Assembly (NCBI GenBank): GCA_937893675.1
Contig: CALBGI010000032.1
Location: 1-45,614, forward strand
Length of the DNA stretch: 45,614 nt
Reading direction: 5' to 3'
Source: an uncultured Blautia sp.
GTDB taxonomy: Bacteria; Bacillota; Clostridia; Lachnospirales; Lachnospiraceae
Shown: one piece after another, positions 30,110 through 39,927 of the stretch
Position numbering within the stretch: the first letter of the stretch is position 1
Layout: every line of letters begins with the position of its first letter
The notes under the pieces: generated by a model
What the model was told of the DNA's origin: nothing
The model's database searches: none
Seen by the model: only the letters and a program-made list of their open reading frames with translations
Program-made: the position numbers and the translations under genes

Positions 30110-30646
30110 ATGATGAAAATGAAACTGCAATTATTTGCTGAGACTGTTACAGGAAAGATCGACCGGAAATATATGGGGCATATGATCGACGCAGGTTCGC
30201 TTTGCCATGGAGAGGCAGAGGAATGGGAGCGACTGGGAGAAGACCTGGAAGAGTACAACGTGGAGCTGAACCCGGACACAGAAAGCGTGCAGAACATTTT
30301 GGGGGAAACTTCATTTAAGCATAACGGCTACGAAGTTTCTTCTGAGGCTGACCCGTATTATGCGCGGACAGACAGCGTACTATCCCAAAAGCTTCAGACG
30401 ATCATTGACAATCGCTATAAGGACGACAACTGCAAAACAAGCGCTCTGGAAGTCCATCTCTGGGAGGGTGACGAAGAGACTGGTTATACGGCATGGAAAC
30501 AGGATTGCTATGTAGTTCCGACACAGTATGGCGGGGACACTTCAGGATATCAGACGCCATTTACTGTAAATTACGTGGGTGAGCGCGTAAAAGGAAAATA
30601 CAGCCCGAAGACCAAGAAGTTCACAGCAGACGGAGCGGCTGCGTGA
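30110..30646 (+). CDS. Major tail tube protein
   Basis: A 178-residue beta-rich protein forming the non-contractile tube. It starts MMKMKLQLFAETVTG, the closest of the three structural proteins to the L27 leader and thus a candidate Prp substrate. The VELNPDTESVQNILGETSFKHNGYEVS stretch is typical of Clostridial tail tube proteins. Confidence 0.85.
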   Translation: MMKMKLQLFAETVTGKIDRKYMGHMIDAGSLCHGEAEEWERLGEDLEEYNVELNPDTESVQNILGETSFKHNGYEVSSEADPYYARTDSVLSQKLQTIIDNRYKDDNCKTSALEVHLWEGDEETGYTAWKQDCYVVPTQYGGDTSGYQTPFTVNYVGERVKGKYSPKTKKFTADGAAA

Positions 30647-30670
30647 AGCAACATAAAAGGAGAAAAGACT

Positions 30671-31099
30671 ATGGGACAGGAAGTAAAAAATGCATTGCAG
30701 TTAAAAGTCAATACCGGAAAGATTGTAGTCCCTATTGTGGACACAGACGGGGAATGTCTTGGAAAAATGGCATTTATTCCAACGGATATGGACATCCTTA
30801 ACCGATATGGCCAGGTGGTGGAGTTTTTTAACAATGTAAAATTCTCGGAAAATCCGTCTGACAAAGAAATTATGGAGTTTTCTGAAAATGTCAGAAGCCA
30901 GTTTGACAAGCTGTTTGGTTACCAGGTATCGGAATCGCTGTTCCAGAAATGCGGACCCTTGACTGTGATCTCAAATGGAGACTTTTTCTTTGAAAACGTT
31001 CTGGAAGGTATCGTTGGGATCATCGAGCAGATCACCAACGAACGTATTGAAAAGAAAATGGCGAAGGTTCGCAAGGCAACAGCGAGATACCATAAGTGA
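30671..31099 (+). CDS. Tail assembly chaperone, first protein
   Basis: A 142-residue protein between tail tube and tape measure, the place of gpG-like chaperones that coat the tape measure during assembly. Its TGA stop overlaps the ATG of the next gene (TGATG), so translation is coupled; no clear slippery sequence is visible near the end. Confidence 0.75.
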   Translation: MGQEVKNALQLKVNTGKIVVPIVDTDGECLGKMAFIPTDMDILNRYGQVVEFFNNVKFSENPSDKEIMEFSENVRSQFDKLFGYQVSESLFQKCGPLTVISNGDFFFENVLEGIVGIIEQITNERIEKKMAKVRKATARYHK

Positions 31100-31659
31100 T
31101 GAATGCCTGGAGGCTTCCGGAATCCCTTCCTGTGGGTGGTGAGGAATGGAAGATACGTTCAGACTTCCGTGCGGTTCTGGATATTTTAAATCATTTTAAT
31201 AATCCGGAGTACGAAGAGGATGAGAAGTGGTGGATATGCCTGGATATCCTGTTTGAGGATTTCCAGAAAATGCCGCAGGAACTATGGCCAGAAGCACAGC
31301 AGCAGGCAATCCTCTTTATTGATATGGGCGCAGAGGATGACAACCGGCCAAAGCCGCGGCTTATGGACTGGGAGCAGGACGCGCCCATTATCATACCTTC
31401 GATAAACCGTGTTATCGGTAAAGAGATCAGAGCTCTCCCTTATCTTCATTGGTGGACCTTTATGGGCGCTTATATGGAGATAGGGGAGAGTCTGTTTTCT
31501 CAGGTGGTGTCTTTCCGGAAAAAGCGAGCTTCAAAAAAGAAACTGGAAAAATGGGAAAAAGAGTTTTACCGGGAGAATAAGGCATTGTGCGACCTGAAAA
31601 AGAAATACACAAAAGAGGAACAGGAAGAACAGAACCGGCTTATTGCGATTCTGGATTAA
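31099..31659 (+). CDS. Gp15-family tail assembly protein
   Basis: A 186-residue protein of the phage Gp15 family (WRLPESLPVGGEEWKIRSDFRAVLDIL ... LPYLHWWTFMGAYMEIGESLFSQVVSFRKKRASKKKLEKWEKEFYRENK). It occupies the gpGT-like second chaperone position before the tape measure, and has a basic C-terminal helix. It is made from its own overlapping start, not from a visible frameshift. Confidence 0.85.
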   Translation: MNAWRLPESLPVGGEEWKIRSDFRAVLDILNHFNNPEYEEDEKWWICLDILFEDFQKMPQELWPEAQQQAILFIDMGAEDDNRPKPRLMDWEQDAPIIIPSINRVIGKEIRALPYLHWWTFMGAYMEIGESLFSQVVSFRKKRASKKKLEKWEKEFYRENKALCDLKKKYTKEEQEEQNRLIAILD

Positions 31660-31674
31660 GGTGGTGAGATAGAA

Positions 31675-34600
31675 ATGTCAGTAAAAGCAGACGGAACGCT
31701 GCTTATTGAAACCGGGATAGACTTAAGCGGATTTCAGGGAGATTGCCAAAAACTGCAGCAGGCAGCTAAGCGGGCGGCACAATCTATTTCAGATATTGGC
31801 GATAATCTGGAATCCATTATGAGGCAACTGGATTCTTTCACTTTGGAGGCGGACTCGAATGCCGATACCGCACGGCAGAAAGCCAAAGGAGCAGGGAAAG
31901 AAGCAAAATCAGCTGCAAAAAGTGCCAAAGAGGCTTCCAGAGAAGCGAAAAAAGCGCAAAAAGAGCTTCAGAAACTTCAGGAACAGGAAATCACAATTTC
32001 CCGGTGGGACGATACTCCGCCGGATTATGGAGATGACCCGGTTCGGGAAATGGATGTCAAAAATCCAAGTCTTTATGGATATTCCCCTGAAATCATGAAA
32101 TCCATTGGCGTAGAAGCAAAAGAGGCTAAAACACATGTAAATCAGCTCCTCGCAGAGATCACCCGGACAAAAGAAATACTGAAAAGCATGGAAAAAGAGG
32201 GCAAGTGGTTCGGAGATGAGGACTATGATGATGTCTACTCTGACTTAAAGGTTCTGAACCAAGAGGTAAAGAAGTATCAGGAACAGCTCAATATCGCTGC
32301 CGATATCAATCCGTTTGATATAGAATCTTTTGCGGGAAAAATCCGTGAGGCAGAGCAGGAGCTTGCGCGTCTTGCCAGTGCCGGACAGGGGCTTGGAAAT
32401 AAAGATTTTGATGAGGCATATCGTAAGCTTGTCCTCTTGAAGGAAGAAGCGAAGGAATATGCTAAGACACTTAAACAGACAGCTGTGACAGGAGATATAT
32501 CCAATAGTGGAAATATCGGTAAAAGTGAAAAGAAGATAAGAGATTACGGAGGAGCTGTCGAAGAAGCAAAGAAAAAGACGAAAGTCTTTGAAAAGGTTCT
32601 TGGCAGTGTTGCAAACCGCATAAAAAAGCTTTCCGGCATGATATCTGCAGCAATGGGTAAATTGGCGCGGGGCGCCGGTAATGGCATGAAAGCTATGGCC
32701 GGGCTTAACCGGCATACCAACAAGACACGCATGAGCATGGCAAAGATGCTTGGAACGTCAATTTTGTTCAGCACAGTATTTCGAGCCATTTCCGCGGTAA
32801 CGAGCGGCATAGGTGAAGGCTTCCAGAACCTTGCCATGTATTGCGATACGACCAACAACAGCATTTCCGCGCTGATGTCCGCAATGACGCAGCTGAAGAA
32901 CAGCTTTGCAACGGCCTTTTCCCCAATCCTCACAGTGGTATCTCCGATCCTTGTGACGTTCATCAATCTGATCGCAAGGGCATTGACTTATGTAGGTATG
33001 TTCTTCGCGGCATTGACGGGGCAGAGCAGCTTTGTCAAAGCAATAGGAGTACAGCAGGATTACCGGGATTCGCTGTCTGGTACGGCAGGTGCGGCGGACG
33101 ATACGGCAGATGCGACTGGAAATTTGGCAGACGCCACAGAAAAAGCCGAGAAAGCCAATGAGAGCTATCTTTCCGGACTGGACGAAGTCCACAGATGGGA
33201 GTCCCGGGAGAACAGCAGCAATACCGGAAGTGGCGGAGGCGGTTCCACAGGACCTTCTGGTAGCGGGGGGATTTCACCGGGAGAAATGTTTGAGACAGTT
33301 CCCATTGAGAATTCCATTAAAGGACTGGCAGATAAGATTAAACAGCTCATACAGGCAGAGGACTGGGAAGGACTTGGCGAGTTTATTGCAGCCGGGATCA
33401 ATAACGGTCTGCAGAAAATCTACAACGTGATCTCCTGGGATAATGTAGGACCGAAGGTTACTGCATTTATCAATGCTTTTACCACTACGTTTAACAGCCT
33501 TGTGAAGTATCTGGACTTTGAACTTATGGGCAGAACCATAGGAGCCGGGATCAATACCCTGGTCAATACGTTCAACCTGCTGATCGGTCCCGGCGGCATT
33601 GATTTCAAGCAGATTGGAAGTAAATTATCCCAGGGGTTGCGCGGTGCGATCGGTGAAATCGGTTGGGAAGAGCTTGGGAATCTTCTGGGGAATTACTTCA
33701 TGATCTCCTGGAACATCCTAAGCGGATTCGTGTCCGATATGTCTAGGAGAAACGGTGCGGGGCTTACCGGTTGGGAAGAACTGGGACAGGCTCTTGGTGA
33801 GGCGGTCAACGGCATATTTGCAAGGATTGATTTTGCACAAGTTGGAATCACTCTCACGAATGGAATCAACGGCGCTTTTGCTTCTCTGCGTGCGTTTGCG
33901 GAAACCACGGATTGGGATGAAATCGCAGATAATGTTTCCAGCGGGTTAAATGCGGCATTTTACAATCTGAATTGGTCGGAGGCTGGACAGTCCCTGAATA
34001 TATTCCTGGGCGAGCTGGTTGGGTTTATCGTAGATGTTCTGGATGGTACCGACTGGGAAGCAGTCGGGCAAGGCATAGGAGAATTCCTGGGAGAAGTGGA
34101 CTGGCCTACGCATCTGTGGACTATGCTCACGGCAATCGTGGACGCCATAGGTGATCTGTTTGACGGCCTGGAGGAAAGCGGCACAGCCGGCAAGATCGCG
34201 GCGTTTATCGGAAAAGCGTTTATTGCAGTAAAGATTGCGGATATAACCGGGATCGGAACACTGGTGAAGAAACTGGTTTCCAAAATCGGCGCAAACCTGA
34301 TCAGCAGTTCAAGTATTTCGCTTGTTGCCGGAAAATTGAAAAAGCTTTTTGGCAGCGGAACCAAAGATGCAGGAGATCTTCTGGGGAATCTCGGAAAGGC
34401 AGCCGGAGGTGCAAGCGGAGGTTTTTCCTCATTAGCTACTTCAATAGCGCCACTTGTTGGGACGGCAGGGCTTATCGTTGGGATTGGAGCAGCATTTGTT
34501 GTTGCGATGAAAGGCCTTGCTGGCTGGATTGAAACACTACAAGGTGGAAATGGAATTTTCTCAGAGGCTGGAACTGCGATCAAAGGATTTATTACGGCAT

Positions 34601-36063
34601 TATCAGAAAGTCGGTTGATAACCGATAAACAGGCAGAAGAACTGTTCTTACTGTCAGAGGAAATGGAATCTGCCGGAATAGCTGCAGAAGAAAGATATGC
34701 AAATATTGCAGCAAAACTGGATGAATACGGTATTTCAGCAGACGGTGCAGAACGCGCAATTTCCAGAATGAATGAATCGCAGACGGTGACTTCGGACGGA
34801 TTAAAGGGACTTGCGGAAGCAACGAAAGGACTCAGCACTGAGACCTCTAACATGGCAGCACAGATTGACCTTGGCACCCAAAAAGCAGAAGAGTGTTATG
34901 ATGATCTGGACTATGCGGTTGGAAATCTGACTAATCAGATGCACTTAAATTTGGATGAACAAAACAAATTGCAAAGAGCTCTGTACGAGACAGTAGATTC
35001 CGGTGGAACTGCCCAAGATGCATATATAAGGCTTATGGCTGCAGTGGAAGATATGGGATATAGTACAGAGACTGCTTCAAAGATTATTGCAGAAGTATTT
35101 CCGGAAGCGACTATTGCTGTGAAGGAGAGTGTTGATACCAATGTAGTGGCTGCGAAAGAGACCTTAGAGAGCAATGCAGAATCTATGGAAGCTACTGTAG
35201 ACAGCACCACTTCCAATATGAAGACCGATGCAGAGAACAACCTTTACGGAGTCCAGGCAGCGGCAGAAGATTCTGCCAGCGGGGCAAACGAAGCGACCGT
35301 ATTAAGCTGGGGCAATTCTGCGCGGGAAGTAACACTGAAAGTCCGGGAGATGAAAATTGCAGCATCCACGGAATTGTCCAACATGACAGAAACGGTACGG
35401 AGTTACTCTGAATCCATGTATAACATTATGACCCAGAAGTGGGAATACATGGCGAGCCGTATCGGAACAATCATATCCGATATGAATTCTATGGATATCG
35501 CACCGAAGCTCAATTCTACCGTGAACATTATTGATGACTGCTGGCAGCGCGCGGCGAACCATACCGCTCAGATATGGGAACAGATCAGCTGGACAATATC
35601 TGATTCTATAGCGAACATTGGGAACAACATCCGCCGGCAGATGAATTCGGTCATCAGCACGGTGAACTATGGGATTTCCAATATCAATTATTCCATATCC
35701 GGGATTGAATCGGCCATGAATTTCGGCCCCTGGAAGATTCCGACGGCGAATGGATACAGAACCATAGGATTTCGGGCGTCGTTCCCACGGGTATCAAAAG
35801 TCCCGTATCTGGCATCTGGCGCGGTTATCCCACCGCGTTCAGAGTTCCTGGCAGTTTTGGGCGACCAGAAGCACGGGAGCAATATCGAAGCACCGGAGAG
35901 CCTTCTGCGGAAGATTGTCCGTGAGGAAAGCGGTGGAAAACAAGCTGGAGGAACCTATCGTTTCGTGGCACAGATGAACCGCCGGACGTTCTTTGATGAA
36001 ATGATTGAGGAGGCGAAGGTTCGGAGGGATTTAAACGGTGCAAATCCGTTTTCACTGACGTAG
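31675..36063 (+). CDS. Tape measure protein
   Basis: A 1462-residue protein that sets tail length and enters the host envelope at DNA injection. An N-terminal coiled-coil (about 25-300) is rich in Ala, Lys and Glu. Hydrophobic segments lie around 360-375, 405-450 and 915-945. Between about 555 and 820, a repeat of about 35-40 residues built on W/F-x-x-(L/I/V)-G...(G/A)-(I/L)-N occurs at least nine times. The C-terminus after about 1300 holds a Trp-rich helical part. The length suggests a long tail, roughly 0.2 micrometre by the usual 0.15 nm per residue. Confidence 0.93.
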   Translation: MSVKADGTLLIETGIDLSGFQGDCQKLQQAAKRAAQSISDIGDNLESIMRQLDSFTLEADSNADTARQKAKGAGKEAKSAAKSAKEASREAKKAQKELQKLQEQEITISRWDDTPPDYGDDPVREMDVKNPSLYGYSPEIMKSIGVEAKEAKTHVNQLLAEITRTKEILKSMEKEGKWFGDEDYDDVYSDLKVLNQEVKKYQEQLNIAADINPFDIESFAGKIREAEQELARLASAGQGLGNKDFDEAYRKLVLLKEEAKEYAKTLKQTAVTGDISNSGNIGKSEKKIRDYGGAVEEAKKKTKVFEKVLGSVANRIKKLSGMISAAMGKLARGAGNGMKAMAGLNRHTNKTRMSMAKMLGTSILFSTVFRAISAVTSGIGEGFQNLAMYCDTTNNSISALMSAMTQLKNSFATAFSPILTVVSPILVTFINLIARALTYVGMFFAALTGQSSFVKAIGVQQDYRDSLSGTAGAADDTADATGNLADATEKAEKANESYLSGLDEVHRWESRENSSNTGSGGGGSTGPSGSGGISPGEMFETVPIENSIKGLADKIKQLIQAEDWEGLGEFIAAGINNGLQKIYNVISWDNVGPKVTAFINAFTTTFNSLVKYLDFELMGRTIGAGINTLVNTFNLLIGPGGIDFKQIGSKLSQGLRGAIGEIGWEELGNLLGNYFMISWNILSGFVSDMSRRNGAGLTGWEELGQALGEAVNGIFARIDFAQVGITLTNGINGAFASLRAFAETTDWDEIADNVSSGLNAAFYNLNWSEAGQSLNIFLGELVGFIVDVLDGTDWEAVGQGIGEFLGEVDWPTHLWTMLTAIVDAIGDLFDGLEESGTAGKIAAFIGKAFIAVKIADITGIGTLVKKLVSKIGANLISSSSISLVAGKLKKLFGSGTKDAGDLLGNLGKAAGGASGGFSSLATSIAPLVGTAGLIVGIGAAFVVAMKGLAGWIETLQGGNGIFSEAGTAIKGFITALSESRLITDKQAEELFLLSEEMESAGIAAEERYANIAAKLDEYGISADGAERAISRMNESQTVTSDGLKGLAEATKGLSTETSNMAAQIDLGTQKAEECYDDLDYAVGNLTNQMHLNLDEQNKLQRALYETVDSGGTAQDAYIRLMAAVEDMGYSTETASKIIAEVFPEATIAVKESVDTNVVAAKETLESNAESMEATVDSTTSNMKTDAENNLYGVQAAAEDSASGANEATVLSWGNSAREVTLKVREMKIAASTELSNMTETVRSYSESMYNIMTQKWEYMASRIGTIISDMNSMDIAPKLNSTVNIIDDCWQRAANHTAQIWEQISWTISDSIANIGNNIRRQMNSVISTVNYGISNINYSISGIESAMNFGPWKIPTANGYRTIGFRASFPRVSKVPYLASGAVIPPRSEFLAVLGDQKHGSNIEAPESLLRKIVREESGGKQAGGTYRFVAQMNRRTFFDEMIEEAKVRRDLNGANPFSLT

Positions 36064-36072
36064 GAGGGCAAT

Positions 36073-36453
36073 ATGGCACAGGACAAGATTAAGATGAACA
36101 ACATTGCAATCTGGCAGCCGGACAGAGATATGGGATACAGTTTCGAGACGACTTACACTGAAGGGAGTAACCGTTCGCAGGCCGGGGAAGGCCATTTCAC
36201 ACCGATGTTTACTGTGGAGCAGTACAGCTATAAGGCTACCAACATACCGCAGGCAGAAGCTACCAAAATCCTGCAGATCATTGCAAAGGGAGCTGTATTT
36301 ACACTACATCATTTCAGCCTGTATCACGGCGCCTGGCGGGACGACCCATTTTATGTAGGGCAAAGCGGAAATATATCTATTGGGGATCTGACGGAAGACG
36401 GAAAATACCTGAGTGAGTTATCTTTTAACATGACAGGAAAGAGCAAGCTATGA
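36073..36453 (+). CDS. Tail protein between tape measure and tail spike
   Basis: A 126-residue beta-rich protein (MAQDKIKMNNIAIWQPDRDMGYSF) with AGGAGG upstream. Position suggests a distal tail or baseplate hub adaptor. It ends in ATGA overlapping the tail spike gene. Family not firmly recognised. Confidence 0.7.
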   Translation: MAQDKIKMNNIAIWQPDRDMGYSFETTYTEGSNRSQAGEGHFTPMFTVEQYSYKATNIPQAEATKILQIIAKGAVFTLHHFSLYHGAWRDDPFYVGQSGNISIGDLTEDGKYLSELSFNMTGKSKL

Positions 36454-39400
36454 TCAATGTAAGTAATGAATTCAAAGAATTGATGAAACAGCGGCAGGAT
36501 TTTAAAGGAAATGCAGAAGTCACGCTTCTGAGCGGAGAAGTCCTGCAACTGAATGAAGAGGATTTTTCCATATCAAACAATGGGGTCGTAGATGCTGCAG
36601 ATGCAAACGCTGTCCCTCTGGGGGCGGCTATCTGCCGCAATATTCAGCTGGAGCTTCTGAACGATGACGACCATCTGAAGGAATATGATTTCTTCGGAGC
36701 CAAAGTCCGCCTGTACCTTACATTCCAACTGTCCAATACGACAGAGAAAATCGAATTTGGCACGTTTACTGTTACAGCGCCGGAGAGCTACGGTTCCACG
36801 GTCATCGTAACAGCCTATGACGACATGTACAAGGCTAATGCAGCCTATCAGACAAACCTGGTATTTCCGGCTGCGGCCGGGGCAGTGCTAAGGGATATCT
36901 GTACAAGCTGCGGCATCATTCTGGCAAGTACCTCGTTCCTGCATGATGATTTTGTGATCCAGGCAAAGCCTTCCAGTGAGTATACGTTCCGGCAGGTGAT
37001 CGGATTTATTGCAATGATCGCCTGCGGGAATGCTCGCATTAACCGGGGCGGGAAACTGGAAATACTGTCTTATGACCTGGACTTTTCCAAGCCACATCAT
37101 GAACTTACGGAATGGATAAGCATCACGTTGGATACCAGTGACATTACGATCACCGGCGTGACTACAACCCGGAAGCTCACCGCGGATGATGGCACGGAAA
37201 CGGAAGAAGTGGTAGAAGCCGGAAAAAAGGGATATCAGCTCACTGTGAGCAATCCCCTTGCAAAAGGAAGCGAGCAGACTTTGGTATCCTGGATCTCAGA
37301 GCGTCTGTCCGGCATTCCATTTCGTAAATTTACCGGGGATTATATCACCTATCCATTGGCGGAATTCATGGATCTGGCGGTGCTCACGGACTGGCGGGGG
37401 AATGTATACAATACGTTTCTGACGGATATTGACTTTGTATTTTTGGGAATCACAACCATGAAGAACAGCGCAGAATCCGGTCTGCGCAATCAATCGGCCT
37501 ACAACAATGAACAGGCAGGGACAAACGTATATTTCAAGGAACTGGTGGAAAAGGAAAAGACTGCCAGGGAGGAAGCAGTCAAAAAGCTGGATGAAACCCT
37601 GAAAAAAGGAAGCGGCCTTTACAGCACCTACGTAAAGCAGCCGGACGGAAGCACCATATCCTATTTCCACGATAAGCCAACGGTCGAGGAGTCAAAAAAC
37701 GTGATCAAGATCACGTCCGATGCGATAGGCGTTTCCAATGATGGAGGAAACACCTATCCCTATGGATTTGTCCTTGATGGGGATTTGATTACCCGAATCC
37801 TGTATGCGGAGGGCATCAATGCGGATTATATCGACGCAGGGGCGCTGACGGTAAGGGATGAATCTGGGAAGATACTGTTTATGGTGGATATGGATACGAA
37901 ACAGGTCGTGATCGACGGAGACCACCTCCAGATCGGCGGGCAGCCTCTTTCGGAAGTCATCATGGATACAAAGACCATCATATTGTCTTTGGACAACAAT
38001 TACCAATCCGTTCCGGTAGACAATGAAGGGAATTACGATAAGTTCCCTGATGTTACATTCCGGCCAACGGTCCATTACGGCTTTGAAGATATCACAAAAG
38101 ACTGTATTTTCACGATATCGAAATCAGATCATGTGCAGGGTTCCTGGGATAATACTTCCAAGACGTTCAAAGTGACCGGTCTGACTGCAGATGATGGCTG
38201 GGTAGATATAAGAGCGACTTATCTGAACCGTTTTACGGATCTGAAGAGGTTTAACCTTGCGAAGCTGTATGAGGGAGCACCAGGTAAGAACGGGAGCAAT
38301 TATACCCTAAAACTGTCATCAAATGTAGTGAAGGTTGGAAAATATGGAAGTTTTGAGCCGAGTTCTCTTACGATTTCCGCGTTTTATACAGACGGGACAA
38401 GCGCTGAAAGAAAACCGTATGCAGGACGGTTTGAGGTCCGTTTTGCGTCGGACGGTGAGAAATGGAATACCTGGTACAGAAGCAAGGAAGATGAGGACAC
38501 TTTGATTGTGAGCCTGTATCAATTGCTGCAGGTAGATGAGGAAGAGCTTCTGATAAGCGATGATGGGACAGCACTGGGACAGCCACTTGTTATTACTGGA
38601 CTAGAAGTTATCCTCTATGCGGCAGGCGGCTTAACTAAAGTGATCGAGACAGAATCCATATCTTTTGTGGAAGATGTGAGTGCATTGACCCATGAAGAGA
38701 TTTTTGATCTTTTTACAGATGATGGTAAGTACAAAGGGATCTACAGGAGCGGAAATGAGCTTTATATCAATGCGACATACCTGAAGAGTGGCTATATCGA
38801 GGGTATCGACCTGATATCCCGGAAGGGGGATGAATGGTTTAAGATATCAGAATCCCTTGCGACTGGTGGCTACGGTGATATCCTGGACGGACTGCTGGAC
38901 CTGTCAGCGCAATACGGGGACGGAAGTCGGAATGTTGTGTTAGAAGCACGGACTTACAATATTATATTTAAAGCACCCGAGGACAAGGAGATCGTATTTG
39001 AATCCGGAACTGTGATATTTAAAAAGAGCTGTGAATTTGGGGAGGCGAACTTCACAGGGAACTGCGAATTCCAAAATAACGTAAAATTTAATTCCGGAAT
39101 AGAGCTGAAAGACGGGATCTGGTTCCAGGGGGACACCGGTTTTAATGGCGAAGTAAAATTTGCAAAAGCACCACAGTTATGGAACCTGAGCCATGTTACA
39201 GATGGTGGGCATGTGGTTTTAAAACAGGATGGGCTTACAGTTGCATATATGTCTTCCTCTTCAAAGCGTTATAAAGAGCATGCTGGAGAGGTGGGAATCG
39301 AAGAAGCCATGCGGGCATTGGATATCCCGGTAGTGTGGTTTCGCTATAAAGAAGGATATCTGGACGCACGGGATAGATTTGCAGGAAAACCTATGCCTGG

Positions 39401-39563
39401 TTTTTATGCGGAAGATGTGTACAGGGCATTCCCAGAAGCGGCCAGGCTTGATATGGACGGAAAACCTGAAGACTGGAATTATCGTACACTCATTCCTTTG
39501 ATGCTGAGGCTGATCCAGAATTTATACCATGATAGGAGCGGATACCATGAGAAAGATATATAA
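36450..39563 (+). CDS. Tail spike/receptor-binding protein with S74 chaperone
   Basis: A 1037-residue protein. The N-terminal 340 residues form the hub-binding tail-associated domain of Firmicutes phages (FGTFTVTAPESYGSTVIVTAYDDMYK). A coiled linker (365-385), central beta domains including APGKNGSNYTLKLSS and DGTSAERKPYAG, and a beta-helix-like part at 800-930 follow. Residues 935-1037 resemble an S74 intramolecular chaperone that cuts itself off after folding, with the Ser-Lys dyad in SSSSKRYK (935-942). It likely recognises the host surface. Confidence 0.85.
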   Translation: MINVSNEFKELMKQRQDFKGNAEVTLLSGEVLQLNEEDFSISNNGVVDAADANAVPLGAAICRNIQLELLNDDDHLKEYDFFGAKVRLYLTFQLSNTTEKIEFGTFTVTAPESYGSTVIVTAYDDMYKANAAYQTNLVFPAAAGAVLRDICTSCGIILASTSFLHDDFVIQAKPSSEYTFRQVIGFIAMIACGNARINRGGKLEILSYDLDFSKPHHELTEWISITLDTSDITITGVTTTRKLTADDGTETEEVVEAGKKGYQLTVSNPLAKGSEQTLVSWISERLSGIPFRKFTGDYITYPLAEFMDLAVLTDWRGNVYNTFLTDIDFVFLGITTMKNSAESGLRNQSAYNNEQAGTNVYFKELVEKEKTAREEAVKKLDETLKKGSGLYSTYVKQPDGSTISYFHDKPTVEESKNVIKITSDAIGVSNDGGNTYPYGFVLDGDLITRILYAEGINADYIDAGALTVRDESGKILFMVDMDTKQVVIDGDHLQIGGQPLSEVIMDTKTIILSLDNNYQSVPVDNEGNYDKFPDVTFRPTVHYGFEDITKDCIFTISKSDHVQGSWDNTSKTFKVTGLTADDGWVDIRATYLNRFTDLKRFNLAKLYEGAPGKNGSNYTLKLSSNVVKVGKYGSFEPSSLTISAFYTDGTSAERKPYAGRFEVRFASDGEKWNTWYRSKEDEDTLIVSLYQLLQVDEEELLISDDGTALGQPLVITGLEVILYAAGGLTKVIETESISFVEDVSALTHEEIFDLFTDDGKYKGIYRSGNELYINATYLKSGYIEGIDLISRKGDEWFKISESLATGGYGDILDGLLDLSAQYGDGSRNVVLEARTYNIIFKAPEDKEIVFESGTVIFKKSCEFGEANFTGNCEFQNNVKFNSGIELKDGIWFQGDTGFNGEVKFAKAPQLWNLSHVTDGGHVVLKQDGLTVAYMSSSSKRYKEHAGEVGIEEAMRALDIPVVWFRYKEGYLDARDRFAGKPMPGFYAEDVYRAFPEAARLDMDGKPEDWNYRTLIPLMLRLIQNLYHDRSGYHEKDI

Positions 39564-39927
39564 GAATGTAGAACTCAACAATATGCTGAAAAGCTTGGAA
39601 AAAGTACTGAGGTATAACGGTAGAGTTGGATACGCTGCGGCCAGAAACACACGGCTTATACGTGATGCACTTACAGAATTTCAAAATGTGCAGCTGGGGC
39701 TTATGGAGAAGTATGGTGAAAAGGAGCTGGATGAAAAAGGAGAAGAAACCGGAAACATCAGGCTCAAGATCGGAACTCCTGGATTTGAAAAATTTTATAA
39801 AGAGCTGGAGCCGTATCTTGGGATCCAGCACGAAGTTGATATCATGCAGATAAGTACGGATGACATCGCACAGCTGACCGGTGAGGAAATCCTGGCGGTT
39901 GATTGGATGATTAAGGAGGCGGAGTAA
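39547..39927 (+). CDS. DUF1617-like phage protein
   Basis: A 126-residue protein starting MRKIYKNVELNNMLKSLEKVL after a GGAGCGGATACC site inside the tail spike gene's end; an in-frame GTG/ATG at 39529 is less well placed. The pattern NNMLKSLEKVL...GYAAARNTRLI...HEVDIMQIS...LTGEEILAVDWM fits DUF1617, which regularly follows tail spike genes. Role unknown. Confidence 0.78.
   Translation: MRKIYKNVELNNMLKSLEKVLRYNGRVGYAAARNTRLIRDALTEFQNVQLGLMEKYGEKELDEKGEETGNIRLKIGTPGFEKFYKELEPYLGIQHEVDIMQISTDDIAQLTGEEILAVDWMIKEAE

Noticed and set aside
30671..31659. Programmed frameshift between the two tail chaperone genes
   Set aside because: No convincing slippery heptamer before the first stop; the second gene has its own overlapping ATG (TGATG).
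33960..34877. Long open frame (305 codons) on the minus strand
   Set aside because: It lies fully antisense to the tape measure gene, has Ser/Pro/Ala-rich content from mirrored codons and no ribosome site; a coding shadow.
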